A stretch of 64,000 bases of DNA, taken from contig JAHAKD010000002.1 in NCBI GenBank assembly GCA_018371855.1, positions 186,001-250,000 on the forward strand, in the 5' to 3' direction. Below are positions 1-7,829 of this stretch, in pieces (within the stretch, counting starts at the first letter, position 1; the number at the start of each line of letters is the position of its first letter). The notes under the pieces are model-generated. The model was not told the origin of the DNA, did no database searches, and was given only the letters and a program-made list of their open reading frames with translations. The stretch is from Clostridium sp. (GTDB taxonomy: Bacteria; Bacillota; Clostridia; TANB77; CAG-508). The position numbers were made by a program, and so were the translations under genes.

Positions 1-1
1 A

Positions 2-1405
2 GATCAAAAATGGCAAACAGTTATAGTTGAAAAAACAACTATAGCAAGTAAAACGAAGATATTACAGTTAGCTAATTTTGGAATAGAAGTTAATGAGAAT
101 AATGCAAAAGAATTAATTACATATCTATCAGATGTATTAGAACTAAATGACATAAAACCACTTATTTCTACGAATCATCTAGGTTGGATTGATAAAGAAT
201 TTATTCCATACACAAGTAAATATGTCTTAGATGTAGATAAAGAATTTAGACAAAAAATAGATTCCATAACAGAAAGTGGAGATTATGAAGAGTGGAAAGA
301 TTACATAAGAAATTTAAGAAGAAATAGTAAAACATTAAGATTTATGATCGCAGCTAGTTTTGCAGGAGTTTTGGTAAGAATATTTAAATTAAATACTTTT
401 ATAGTTCATTTATGGGGAAGAAGTGGAAATGGAAAAACGGTAGCAGAGATGGTATGTGCTTCTATATGGGGTAGACCAGATAATAATATGATTAGCAATT
501 TAAGTAATACAGCAATAGCAAATGAAAGATTATGTAATTTTTATAGGAATATGCCAATATTTTTGGATGAGTTACAAATAGCAAAAGCAAGATATAAAAG
601 TTTTGATGAATTAATTTATGTATTAACAGAAGGAAAAGGGAAAGAAAGAGGAACAGCAGATACAGGAATTAGAGAGCAAACAAGTTGGCAAACAATAATA
701 ATTTTAAATGGAGAAGAACCAATAACATCGGATACTTCTAAAGAAGGAGTAAAAAACAGAGTAATAGAAATAAATGATGACTCTCCTATAATAGAAGATG
801 GAAATGCAACAGTTAAATTTATTCAAGACAATTATGGATTTGCAGGAAAAGAATTTATAAAGCTTATTGAAGATAGAGAAAAATTAGACAAAGTAAATAG
901 TAAATTTGTAAAAGATATTTCTGAATTAACAGAATACAAGAAACAAGTAAACGCTTTTGCTTGTATTATGACAGCTGATTATTATTGTAGCAAATTAATA
1001 TTTAATGATGATCCATTAAATTTAAATGATATTAAAGAATATATAAGAGAAGATACAGACGAAGCAGAAAGATACATGAATATCATAATTGATACAGCAA
1101 ATGCTAATATTAACAATTTTTATGATAATGATAGTGCATTTCCACCATCTGGACAAGTTTGGGGAAAATTAGAAAAAACAACAGATGGAAAAGGAGCTAT
1201 TATGTATTACGATTTTATTCCCACAAAACTACATGAGATATTAGATGAAAATGAAATCAGTTGGAATAGTATAAAGAAAAAATTATTAAATCAGGGATAT
1301 ATTGAAGTTGATAGAAAAGGGAAATATCAGGTTAATGCAAGGATAAATGGAACACAACAAAGAGTAATAAAAGTAAAAAATATATATTTTAATAATGATG
1401 ATTAA
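2..1405 (+). CDS. DUF927-family phage replication/helicase-like protein (5' partial)
   Basis: The reading frame is open from base 2, so the gene starts upstream of the window; 467 residues are visible. It resembles DUF927 proteins, P-loop proteins found in phage and plasmid replication modules beside primase-like genes. A Walker A motif (GRSGNGKT) lies in the segment starting near 420, followed by an acidic Walker B-like strand (IFLDELQ, near 557). The C-terminal part looks like a winged-helix tail. An internal ATG at 344 could be taken as a start, but codons upstream continue in frame with coding character, so I treat it as internal. DUF927 proteins are thought to act as ATPases in DNA replication or unwinding; the exact role is not known. 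Confidence 0.8.
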   Translation, partial: DQKWQTVIVEKTTIASKTKILQLANFGIEVNENNAKELITYLSDVLELNDIKPLISTNHLGWIDKEFIPYTSKYVLDVDKEFRQKIDSITESGDYEEWKDYIRNLRRNSKTLRFMIAASFAGVLVRIFKLNTFIVHLWGRSGNGKTVAEMVCASIWGRPDNNMISNLSNTAIANERLCNFYRNMPIFLDELQIAKARYKSFDELIYVLTEGKGKERGTADTGIREQTSWQTIIILNGEEPITSDTSKEGVKNRVIEINDDSPIIEDGNATVKFIQDNYGFAGKEFIKLIEDREKLDKVNSKFVKDISELTEYKKQVNAFACIMTADYYCSKLIFNDDPLNLNDIKEYIREDTDEAERYMNIIIDTANANINNFYDNDSAFPPSGQVWGKLEKTTDGKGAIMYYDFIPTKLHEILDENEISWNSIKKKLLNQGYIEVDRKGKYQVNARINGTQQRVIKVKNIYFNNDD

Positions 1406-1407
1406 GT

Positions 1408-1697
1408 GTTACACCTGTTACACCTTGTTACACCTAAGTTACACCGAAAGGTGTAACACCAAAAATATTAGAGTATCAAGCATTTTAATTAAATAATATA
1501 TATATGTTACACCTAAATAATATTTATATATACGTATAGGGAAAATAGATATATGTATTCTATTAATTATATATATATGTATTAAATTCAAAAATAGGTG
1601 TAACGGTGTAACAAATCTTTGAATAGCTAGAGCGATAAGCGTTTTACTGTTACACCTGTGGTGTAACAGAGGTGCAACAGAACAAAAAAGGTGTAAC
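1408..1697. repeat. Array of GTTACACC motifs in both orientations (iteron/operator-like)
   Basis: The gene-free stretch after the DUF927 gene holds eleven exact copies and one near copy of the octamer GTTACACC or its complement. Forward copies start at 1408, 1417, 1427, 1438, 1506 and 1649. Reverse copies start at 1450, 1597, 1605, 1660 and 1690, with a one-mismatch copy at 1671. The first five are spaced 9-12 bp apart, about one helical turn. Bases 1647-1669 form a perfect 10-bp inverted repeat with a 3-nt spacer. The rest of the interval is almost pure A/T. This is the layout of iterons or a multi-site operator, and its place in a replication module makes an origin plausible. Confidence 0.75.
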
Positions 1698-1713
1698 AAG
1701 AAAGGATAAGAAA

Positions 1714-1935
1714 ATGATAATGGATATAAAAAAATATAAAGAAATGTATAATCATCTATTAAAAAGATATCAAGATGGCATAAATTACATAACAGATCAT
1801 CCAGAAAAAGCTGATGATTATGTAAAAGATATAAATGAAATACAATCAGTAGCGGAGTTCTTTCTAAAAGAAATAATGCGAAGACAAAAAGTATCTAAAG
1901 ATGAAATTTTGGGAGGATTTAAAATTGAACAATAA
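1714..1935 (+). CDS. Small phage protein, unknown function
   Basis: A 73-residue charged, probably helical protein with no family I recognise. I chose the ATG at 1714 because AAAGGA at 1701-1706 sits 7 nt upstream; an upstream ATG at 1672 lies inside the GTTACACC repeat array and has no ribosome site. The gene overlaps the start of the nuclease gene by 11 nt, suggesting co-translation within the replication module. Confidence 0.6.
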   Translation: MIMDIKKYKEMYNHLLKRYQDGINYITDHPEKADDYVKDINEIQSVAEFFLKEIMRRQKVSKDEILGGFKIEQ

Positions 1936-2290
1936 AAATATAGGAAATAAATTCGAAAATGAATTAGCAGAAAAGTTATCTAAAAAAGGATATTGGGTTA
2001 CTTTACTAACACCAAAAGCACATATAGGGAGTCAACCATGCGATATTATAGCAATAAAAAATAATAGGTCAATATTGATTGATGCTAAAACAGCTTCTAC
2101 ATATTTATTTCCTATTGAAAGAATAGAAGAGAATCAAAGAAATGCTTTTAAAAGATATAAAGAGTGTGGAAATAAAGATTTTATTTTAGCAATAAAATAT
2201 GAAAATAAAATTTATTATAAAAATTTAAAAGAAATTAACTTTAAAGATAAAAGTTTTGATATACGAAAGGAGCGAATATGGAATTTATAG
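1925..2290 (+). CDS. Holliday junction resolvase-like PD-(D/E)XK nuclease
   Basis: About 121 residues with the pattern of Hjc/RecU/VRR-type nucleases: an N-terminal helix with a conserved Glu (FENELAEKL), then GSQPCDIIAI with the metal-binding Asp, then the ILIDAKTA strand supplying the D-x-K pair. Such proteins cut branched DNA during phage replication and recombination. The start is taken as TTG at 1925 because GGGAGGA at 1911-1917 lies 7 nt upstream; an ATG at 1901 lies before that ribosome site. It sits between a small gene and a helicase and overlaps the helicase start by 13 nt. Confidence 0.65.
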   Translation: MNNKNIGNKFENELAEKLSKKGYWVTLLTPKAHIGSQPCDIIAIKNNRSILIDAKTASTYLFPIERIEENQRNAFKRYKECGNKDFILAIKYENKIYYKNLKEINFKDKSFDIRKERIWNL

Positions 2291-3651
2291 TAGCAAATAA
2301 TATTCGTGTAAAAAATCCAGATAAAAAAATATTAGATTATGCAGAAAGAAAAATGGTAATTGCCAATCCAAATTATATCAAAAATCAATATTTAGGATAT
2401 TCAAACTATAATACACCACGAAATTTAGTTTATTATGAATTAGATGGTAACGATTTAATTTTGCCATTTGGCTGCTTAAGTGATTTGTTTAAATTATATC
2501 CTAGCCAATTATTCAAAAATTATATTGTTTTAGGAGAAAAAATAAAATACAAATCTAATATTAAATTATTTGATTATCAAGAAAAGGCATGTAATGCAGC
2601 AATAAAATTAAAAAATGGAATATTAGTTATGCCAGCAGGTTCTGGAAAAACACAAACAGCATTAGAAATTATTGCGAGATTAAGTTATAAGACACTTTGG
2701 ATAACACATACTATAGATTTATTAAATCAAAGCTATAATAGAGCAAAAAGTAATTTCGAAGGAATAGGACTAGGCAAAATTGCAAATGGCAAAATAGAAA
2801 TAGGAACTCATATTACTTTTGCCACAGTACAGACATTATCAAAAATTGATCTAACAGAATATGCTGACAAATGGGATTGCATAATTGTAGATGAATGTCA
2901 TAGAGTATGTGGAACGCCAGCAAGTGCAGGTATGTTTTATAAAGTAATAAATAAATTAATTGCAAGATATAAATATGGTTTAACAGCGACACCATATCGA
3001 AATATAAAAGGAACAGAAAAATCTATGTTCGATTTACTAGGAAATATAATAATAGAAATTCCTAAAGAAACAATAGAAAAAAGATTAGTTTCTGCAACAA
3101 TAGTTAAAGTCAAAACAAATTATATTATTTCAGATGAATGCTTAAATACAGATGGAACATTACAATATGCTAAATTGACAACAGATTTAGCAGAAGATAA
3201 TGAAAGAAATAGAATGATAGTAGATATTTTAAAAAAAAGAAAAAACAACTACTGTTTAGTTTTATCAGACAGATTAAATCAACTTAAATTTCTAAATAAT
3301 AAAGTTCCAGGATTAATTATAGATGGAAAAATGACAAGTATAAAAATGAAGAAATACAGAGAAGAATGTATTTCAAAGATTAGAACAGGAGAGGTACATA
3401 TATTATATGCAACATATGGTCTTGCTAAAGAAGGATTGGATATACCAAGATTAGATACTTTAGTTTTAGCGACACCACATAGAGATAAAGCAACTATAAT
3501 TCAAGCAGTTGGTAGAGTTGAGAGAAAGTTTGAAGATAAAAAAGATCCTATAGTATATGATTTAGTAGATGGAACTTTATATTTCGAAAAAATGTATAAA
3601 ACTAGAAAAAGATATTACAAAGAAAATAAAAATAAAATTATTGAAGAATGA
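2278..3651 (+). CDS. DEAD/DEAH-box (SF2) helicase of phage replication module
   Basis: A 457-residue superfamily 2 helicase. Visible motifs in order: Walker A MPAGSGKTQ, motif II DECH, motif III GLTATPYR, and motif VI QAVGRVER near the C-terminus. ATP-dependent DNA unwinding or remodelling is expected from the family. A strong ribosome site (AAAGGAG) precedes the ATG, which lies inside the 3' end of the nuclease gene. A nuclease-helicase pair is common in phage recombination/replication modules. It resembles UvsW or type III restriction-like helicases, but no further assignment is safe. Confidence 0.85.
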   Translation: MEFIVANNIRVKNPDKKILDYAERKMVIANPNYIKNQYLGYSNYNTPRNLVYYELDGNDLILPFGCLSDLFKLYPSQLFKNYIVLGEKIKYKSNIKLFDYQEKACNAAIKLKNGILVMPAGSGKTQTALEIIARLSYKTLWITHTIDLLNQSYNRAKSNFEGIGLGKIANGKIEIGTHITFATVQTLSKIDLTEYADKWDCIIVDECHRVCGTPASAGMFYKVINKLIARYKYGLTATPYRNIKGTEKSMFDLLGNIIIEIPKETIEKRLVSATIVKVKTNYIISDECLNTDGTLQYAKLTTDLAEDNERNRMIVDILKKRKNNYCLVLSDRLNQLKFLNNKVPGLIIDGKMTSIKMKKYREECISKIRTGEVHILYATYGLAKEGLDIPRLDTLVLATPHRDKATIIQAVGRVERKFEDKKDPIVYDLVDGTLYFEKMYKTRKRYYKENKNKIIEE

Positions 3652-3662
3652 AAGGAAATATT

Positions 3663-3875
3663 ATGGAAAAATGTTTACATTGTGGAAAAGGACAAGCTAA
3701 ATATTGTGAAAAATGTTATCAAGATTTGATAGCTGAAAATACAAACTTACAAATAGATAGAAATAAACTTTTTGAATATAAATACTATGATGAGCAAAAT
3801 AATTTAATAGCAATAATTAATAAAAAAGAACTAGCAAACCTATTAAAAGTAAGTGAAGTAAGGTTAGGTGAATAA
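3663..3875 (+). CDS. Small zinc-ribbon-like phage protein
   Basis: A 70-residue protein starting at ATG 3663, with AAAGGA 6 nt upstream. The N-terminus has CLHCGK and CEKC pairs spaced for one zinc site, followed by a charged region and a C-terminal helix (KKELANLLKVSEVRL) that looks like a short DNA-binding or dimerisation helix. Function unknown. It directly follows the helicase. Confidence 0.55.
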   Translation: MEKCLHCGKGQAKYCEKCYQDLIAENTNLQIDRNKLFEYKYYDEQNNLIAIINKKELANLLKVSEVRLGE

Positions 3876-3878
3876 AGA

Positions 3879-4082
3879 ATGATAGAAATATTATTATTTA
3901 TAATACTTGTTTACATATCTATTGCTTGTATATTTTTTGTGTATATTGTTTTTAACAAAATCAAAATAACTTGTATTATGGAAAATATTAAAATAACATT
4001 GGAAGGGTCAAAAAAATATTTAGTCTATGTAACAATGAGTTTATTATGGCCTAAAACATTTATTGATTCATGGAGGAATTAG
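3879..4082 (+). CDS. Small membrane protein, unknown
   Basis: A 67-residue protein with a strongly hydrophobic N-terminal segment (residues 2-27) and a second weaker hydrophobic patch. It lies 3 nt after the zinc-ribbon gene and overlaps nothing once the next start is placed at 4084. No family recognised. Confidence 0.45.
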   Translation: MIEILLFIILVYISIACIFFVYIVFNKIKITCIMENIKITLEGSKKYLVYVTMSLLWPKTFIDSWRN

Positions 4083-4083
4083 G

Positions 4084-4461
4084 ATGGATATAGAGGATGA
4101 TATAAAGAAAGTAAATAAATACATAGAACTAGTTATAGATAAAGATTATTGTGATTGTAACGAATTAAATGTAATCTGTGGAAGACATTGTGATGGAAGT
4201 AAAAATGTAGCTTATGCAATTAAAAATATCTTGGCAGAAAGACAAGAAGATAAAAAGAAAATAAGAGAGCTAGAAGATGAAAACAGAGTACAAAGACATC
4301 AAATAATGGAAGTATTTGATAGAGGTTATATACATAAAGACAAAATAAGAGAAATAATAAATAACAGAAAAGAAAGACTCTTAAAGGGAAAGAAAACATA
4401 TACAAACAAGATAAGAATAAATGAATTAAATTTGATAAGTAAATTAATGGAGGATAAATAA
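4084..4461 (+). CDS. Coiled-coil phage protein, unknown
   Basis: A 125-residue protein with an N-terminal Cys-rich stretch (YCDCNELNVICGRHC) and a long charged coiled coil (residues about 55-85). The start at 4084 is set by GGAGG at 4072-4076; an upstream in-frame ATG at 4063 precedes that ribosome site. No family recognised. Confidence 0.5.
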   Translation: MDIEDDIKKVNKYIELVIDKDYCDCNELNVICGRHCDGSKNVAYAIKNILAERQEDKKKIRELEDENRVQRHQIMEVFDRGYIHKDKIREIINNRKERLLKGKKTYTNKIRINELNLISKLMEDK

Positions 4462-4462
4462 T

Positions 4463-4717
4463 ATGTTAAGTTTTTATATTAAAAGTACAATAGTTTATTT
4501 AATAATATATTGGGCATTAAAGAAAATGACAAAAACAATAGTTTTAAATAGAAATGATGTTAATTATAGAAATTATGCAGCTAAAGGAAAAGGAATGTAT
4601 TATGCATTTTGTTTTATTCCGATATTGAGATTATTAGTAATATTTATAGTGTTTTTTATTACATTTGCTAAAAAAGAAAGTTTAGATAAGTTATTTAATA
4701 AAACGGAGGATAAATAA
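4463..4717 (+). CDS. Small membrane protein with two hydrophobic segments
   Basis: An 84-residue protein with a hydrophobic N-terminal helix (residues about 3-19) and a second around 48-68 (FCFIPILRLLVIFIVFFIT), separated by a basic loop. It follows the previous gene after a GGAGG site in that gene's 3' end. Function unknown. Confidence 0.5.
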   Translation: MLSFYIKSTIVYLIIYWALKKMTKTIVLNRNDVNYRNYAAKGKGMYYAFCFIPILRLLVIFIVFFITFAKKESLDKLFNKTEDK

Positions 4718-4718
4718 T

Positions 4719-4805
4719 ATGTGTGAATATTGTAAAAACGAGAAACATATTGAGGAAAGAGAAAAAGACAATATTTATTTTAAAATAAGGAATAAAAATA
4801 ATTAA
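4719..4805 (+). CDS. Tiny CxxC protein, 28 residues
   Basis: A very short frame starting at ATG 4719 with GGAGGA at 4705-4710, 8 nt upstream. It begins MCEYCKNEK, giving one CxxC pair, then a charged tail. The ribosome site and tight packing with neighbours support translation; the role is unknown, and it may be a truncated relative of a longer zinc protein. Confidence 0.4.
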   Translation: MCEYCKNEKHIEEREKDNIYFKIRNKNN

Positions 4806-4829
4806 TAATAAAGAAAGCTAGGTGATTAA

Positions 4830-5114
4830 ATGTTAATACCAACAGTAGACATGAAAGAATTTGAAAAAATAGGATTTAAAAAGTGTAAGAAACCTTATGA
4901 TGGATGTTATTATTTATGTTTTTCGAGAGGTGTACAGTATATATTCTTAAGTCCTGTAATGGTAGATATTGTTGGATGGGAAGACGATGATCCAAGAATA
5001 CATAAAAGAGCTAATTGTAGATATAGAGATAATAGAACAGCACTAGAATTTTTAGTTGAGATGGCAAAAAAAGATATGATTACTTGTAACTATTTGAAGA
5101 AAGTAGGGAAATAA
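4830..5114 (+). CDS. Phage hypothetical protein
   Basis: A 94-residue soluble protein rich in Cys and aromatic residues (KKPYDGCYYLCFSRG). An AGGTGA site precedes the ATG. No family recognised; the gene sits in a run of small early genes. Confidence 0.5.
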   Translation: MLIPTVDMKEFEKIGFKKCKKPYDGCYYLCFSRGVQYIFLSPVMVDIVGWEDDDPRIHKRANCRYRDNRTALEFLVEMAKKDMITCNYLKKVGK

Positions 5115-5117
5115 TAT

Positions 5118-5642
5118 ATGAGTGCAACTAAAGAATATTTAAAAGAATGGAGAAAACAAAACAAAGAAAATATAAAACAATATCACAAAGAATGGAGAAT
5201 CAAAAATAGAAGCTTATATAAACAATATTATTTAAATAATTTTAAAGGTAGAAGTTTACCAAAAAATCCAGATTATATTTCTCAAGAATCTAATTTAATT
5301 GGAAAAAAATATGGAGAATGGACTGTATTAGATGAATATATAGAAAAAACAAACAAAAGAAGATATCTTCTAGTAAGATGCAGTTGTGGTTTAATAAAAT
5401 GCATTCAAAAATATACAGTTACAAGTGGAGAATCAACTAGCTGCGGACATTGGAGAAGAAAAAAATATCATGATAAATTGGAGAGAAGAGTTATGACAAC
5501 TGATAAAAAGATAGAACAGCTTATAGCAATGGGAGTAAAGTCAATAAATATAAGCAAAGAAAAGTATGAAAAATTAAGAACAGAAACGAAGAACTTAATA
5601 AAGTTGAATGATGTTAAATTAAATTTTGAGGAGGAAAAATAA
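5118..5642 (+). CDS. HNH/AP2-associated zinc-binding domain protein
   Basis: A 174-residue protein. The N-terminal 35 residues are a repetitive basic helix (two EWR.KN units) of the kind found before HNH/AP2 homing-endonuclease-like phage proteins. Residues about 60-115 carry the pattern IGKKYGEWTVL ... VRCSCG ... SCGH, a zinc-binding DNA-recognition module common in those proteins. I see no nuclease motif after it, so this is probably a DNA-binding accessory or a decayed endonuclease. Confidence 0.5.
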   Translation: MSATKEYLKEWRKQNKENIKQYHKEWRIKNRSLYKQYYLNNFKGRSLPKNPDYISQESNLIGKKYGEWTVLDEYIEKTNKRRYLLVRCSCGLIKCIQKYTVTSGESTSCGHWRRKKYHDKLERRVMTTDKKIEQLIAMGVKSINISKEKYEKLRTETKNLIKLNDVKLNFEEEK

Positions 5643-5837
5643 ATGAACGATAGAGCAAAATATATTAGCGTAGATGAAGAAAAAAATAACAGAATACAGC
5701 ATATAAGAGAATGCTTTTCAATAATTTATGATGAAATTGATTTGAAATGTAAGAATAGTAGAGAAACATCACTAGCATTAACTAAACTAGAAGAGGCACA
5801 ATTTTGGGCAATAAAAGGAATTACTAGGGAGGGATAG
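5643..5837 (+). CDS. Acb2/Tad1-type hairpin domain protein (candidate anti-CBASS/anti-Thoeris sponge)
   Basis: A 64-residue, two-helix protein. Its C-terminal half, reading SRETSLALTKLEEAQFWAIK, matches the pattern I know for the Acb2/Tad1 hairpin family (serine-Arg-Glu, then ALTKLEEA.MWA, then a basic end). Members form oligomers that bind cyclic oligonucleotide or gcADPR signals and so blunt CBASS or Thoeris defence. That match is from memory of the family, not a search. The gene starts directly after the previous stop with GGAGG upstream and is followed by a DUF4406 gene. Confidence 0.62.
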   Translation: MNDRAKYISVDEEKNNRIQHIRECFSIIYDEIDLKCKNSRETSLALTKLEEAQFWAIKGITREG

Positions 5838-5839
5838 AT

Positions 5840-6187
5840 ATGAAGGTAATGATAAGTCAACCAATGCTTAATAGAAACGTAGAAGATATACTAGAAGAAA
5901 GAAAAAATATAATAGAAAAATTCAACAATATGCACATAGAAGTTATAGATACATTTTATACAGAAGATATAAGTGAAGAATGCAATAATGATGGTGTATA
6001 TCTTTTAGGTAAATCAATAAAAGATATGTCAAAAGTAGATGCTTTATTTATGTGTGAAGGTTGGAGAGATTCAAAGGGATGCAGAATAGAAAGACAAGTA
6101 GCACAAGAATATGGAATTAAAATATTGTATGAAGATTTCTTTGTAAACAAACCTGAGATTGAAACTATGAAAGAGGTGAATAGATGA
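5840..6187 (+). CDS. DUF4406 (nucleoside 2-deoxyribosyltransferase-like) protein
   Basis: A 115-residue protein of the DUF4406 type: N-terminal strand VMISQPMLNRN, a central KVDALFMCEGW strand, and the signature GCRIERQVAQEYG near residue 88. The family has a nucleoside deoxyribosyltransferase-like fold and occurs widely in phages; its substrate is not established. It follows the Acb2/Tad1-like gene and overlaps the next small gene by 4 nt (ATGA), so the three are probably one operon. Confidence 0.7.
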   Translation: MKVMISQPMLNRNVEDILEERKNIIEKFNNMHIEVIDTFYTEDISEECNNDGVYLLGKSIKDMSKVDALFMCEGWRDSKGCRIERQVAQEYGIKILYEDFFVNKPEIETMKEVNR

Positions 6188-6306
6188 ACGGATATTGTAA
6201 TTATTTTAATTGTTTTTGTGATGATGATTTATTAGAAAAAGAACAAGATGAAACAGGAGAAACTTGTATGATAGATTGTCAAGATTGTGAATGGTATGAA
6301 GAATAG
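6184..6306 (+). CDS. Cys-rich 40-residue phage protein
   Basis: A short acidic protein with six cysteines (CNYFNCFC near the start, then CMIDCQDC), a spacing that could hold one or two metal ions. The ATG overlaps the previous stop as ATGA, and GAGGTGA lies just upstream, supporting coupled translation. Function unknown. Confidence 0.5.
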   Translation: MNGYCNYFNCFCDDDLLEKEQDETGETCMIDCQDCEWYEE

Positions 6307-6317
6307 AAGGTGGTTAG

Positions 6318-6635
6318 ATGACTAAAGAGCAAGAAGAGGCTATAAAGTTTTTAGAATTACATACAAATTTCATGGGAAAATTGGATAAAGGTAGATGTAT
6401 AAGAATACCAGAGGAAAATTTTACAAAAACAAAACAAAGCATAGAAACAGTCTTAAATATGCTGAAAGAAAAAGATACAGAGATAGAGAAGAAAGACAAG
6501 ATGATGGATTTAATGGCAGAATATATAGATGAAGATGATACAAGTTTAGCAAATTATTTATACAGAAAAAATGGCAAATGTAACAAGGAAATGATAAAAC
6601 AATATTTTGAAAGGAAAGCGACAAATGATGGTTAA
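6318..6635 (+). CDS. Phage hypothetical protein with coiled coil
   Basis: A 105-residue charged protein with a predicted coiled coil around residues 40-60 (LKEKDTEIEKKDKMMDLM) and a C-terminal segment resembling short phage proteins that end in a CNKEMIKQYFE helix. No function is recognised. Confidence 0.5.
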   Translation: MTKEQEEAIKFLELHTNFMGKLDKGRCIRIPEENFTKTKQSIETVLNMLKEKDTEIEKKDKMMDLMAEYIDEDDTSLANYLYRKNGKCNKEMIKQYFERKATNDG

Positions 6636-6669
6636 GACTGATAAAAAATATTAAAGTTAGGAGGTACAA

Positions 6670-7083
6670 ATGAATAGAAAAGAACTTAAAGATTACAAGT
6701 ATAATCAAGAATGGATAAAAGGACGTTTAGAGTACATAGAAGAATATAGAAGTACAATAAATAAGTTAACAACAGTTTTGTCAGATTTACCTAAAGGAAG
6801 TAGAGCCGTTTATGATAATGAAGCCGAAAAGATAGCAAAGTTACAAGATAATGTAAAAGATTTATTACTTTATATAAATGAAGAGCAAGAAAAACAAAAA
6901 TTAATATTAGCACAACTAAATAAAGTAGAGCAACCTTATAAAGTAATATTAGAGAAAATATACATATGTGGTAAAAGTATTGTAACAGTAGCAAGTGAAA
7001 TGAATTATGAATATAAATATATGTGTAAACAACATGGGATTGCATTAAATAAATTTGATGAATTAGACGACAAAAGAGGTTGA
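6670..7083 (+). CDS. RinA/ArpU-like late transcription regulator
   Basis: A 137-residue protein with the layout of RinA/ArpU/DUF1492 phage regulators: an N-terminal tyrosine-rich helix, the VLSDLPKGSRAVYDNEAEK region, a coiled coil, and a C-terminal sigma-70 region 4-like helix-turn-helix (VILEKIYICGKSIVTVASEM). Family members activate late (packaging, structural, lysis) genes. Position supports this: it is the last early gene, followed by a terminator and a promoter that drives the packaging genes. Confidence 0.65.
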   Translation: MNRKELKDYKYNQEWIKGRLEYIEEYRSTINKLTTVLSDLPKGSRAVYDNEAEKIAKLQDNVKDLLLYINEEQEKQKLILAQLNKVEQPYKVILEKIYICGKSIVTVASEMNYEYKYMCKQHGIALNKFDELDDKRG

Positions 7084-7171
7084 AAGACGACATCAAAGGT
7101 TGTTAATATATATAATAGCAAATAAGTTAGATAATAAATATTTAATACTGTTTGCCCCTATAATTTATTGG

Positions 7172-7205
7172 GAGTAGATGTTCTAAATGTCTGCTCTTTT
7201 TGTTT
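7172..7205 (+). terminator. Intrinsic terminator after early operon
   Basis: A 7-bp stem (7172-7178 with 7190-7196, one G-T pair) followed by a run of T from 7197. It ends the early transcript just before the late promoter. Confidence 0.6.
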
Positions 7206-7232
7206 GAAAAAATCAGTAATTCGTGCTAAAAT
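7204..7232 (+). promoter_or_regulatory. Late/packaging operon promoter
   Basis: TTGAAA at 7204-7209 and TAAAAT at 7227-7232 with exactly 17 bp between. It lies between the terminator of the early operon and the first gene of the packaging operon, and the RinA/ArpU-like product is the natural candidate activator. Confidence 0.6.
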
Positions 7233-7259
7233 TATAAGAAAAAATAGGAGGTATTACTG

Positions 7260-7673
7260 ATGGAAGAAAACAGTGTATTAGAAAATTTATATAATGAATT
7301 AAAAGAAAAATTTGAGCCAAAAGAAGAAAAAGAGGAGATTGATTTAGATCTAGAAGTAATAAAAGAAAAAGCATTTAAAGAATTAGTAGATGAATATGAA
7401 AAACAATATAGGGAAACCAAAAGAATGCTATTAGAAGTAAAAATAAAAGATGTAAAAGAACTACAAAGGAAAAAATTAGCTGATTATTGTAAAGGTTGTA
7501 AATATCTAGATAATCCAGAAATAGATGTAAAGGCATTAGCAACTGAAGAAAAACAATTAGAAGAAAGTTTGAAAGATATTAAAAAAATATTAGATATGTT
7601 AAAAGGCAAAAGCAGTATAGGTGAAGCAGCAACTAGAGATATAAAGAATTTTGGAGATTTAAGAGCTTATTAA
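7260..7673 (+). CDS. Coiled-coil protein at start of packaging operon
   Basis: A 137-residue highly charged helical protein (acidic first 35 residues, then a coiled coil) with one CxxC (CKGC) near residue 79. GGAGG lies upstream. Such proteins often precede terS in clostridial prophages; I do not know their function. A hairpin overlaps its stop codon. Confidence 0.5.
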   Translation: MEENSVLENLYNELKEKFEPKEEKEEIDLDLEVIKEKAFKELVDEYEKQYRETKRMLLEVKIKDVKELQRKKLADYCKGCKYLDNPEIDVKALATEEKQLEESLKDIKKILDMLKGKSSIGEAATRDIKNFGDLRAY

Positions 7674-7689
7674 AAATAAGCTCTTTTAT
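7661..7689 (+). terminator. Hairpin overlapping a stop codon
   Basis: A perfect 11-bp stem (7661-7671 with 7675-7685), a 3-nt loop and T-rich sequence after it. It overlaps the TAA of the upstream gene. It may be a partial terminator, since terS lies downstream with no clear new promoter. Confidence 0.5.
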
Positions 7690-7718
7690 TTTATGATAAG
7701 AGAAAAAGGAAAATAGTT

Positions 7719-7814
7719 ATGAATACAAATGAAATAATAAAAAAATATGAAAAGGAAATATGTCCTAATTGTACACATTACAATGATATAGAATATAACA
7801 GAAAACAAGAATAA
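7719..7814 (+). CDS. Tiny CxxC protein, 31 residues
   Basis: A short frame with AAAGGA at 7705-7710, 8 nt before ATG 7719. It encodes CPNC followed by THYNDIEYN. One zinc knuckle half-site is possible. Function unknown; supported only by the ribosome site and tight packing. Confidence 0.4.
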   Translation: MNTNEIIKKYEKEICPNCTHYNDIEYNRKQE

Positions 7815-7829
7815 AGCAGGTGGGAGTTG

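Noticed and set aside
1408..1697. CRISPR array
   Set aside because: Repeats are only 8 bp, occur in both orientations and have irregular spacing.
1439..1699. Minus-strand 86-codon ORF over the GTTACACC array
   Set aside because: It is produced by the repeats themselves and lacks a ribosome site.
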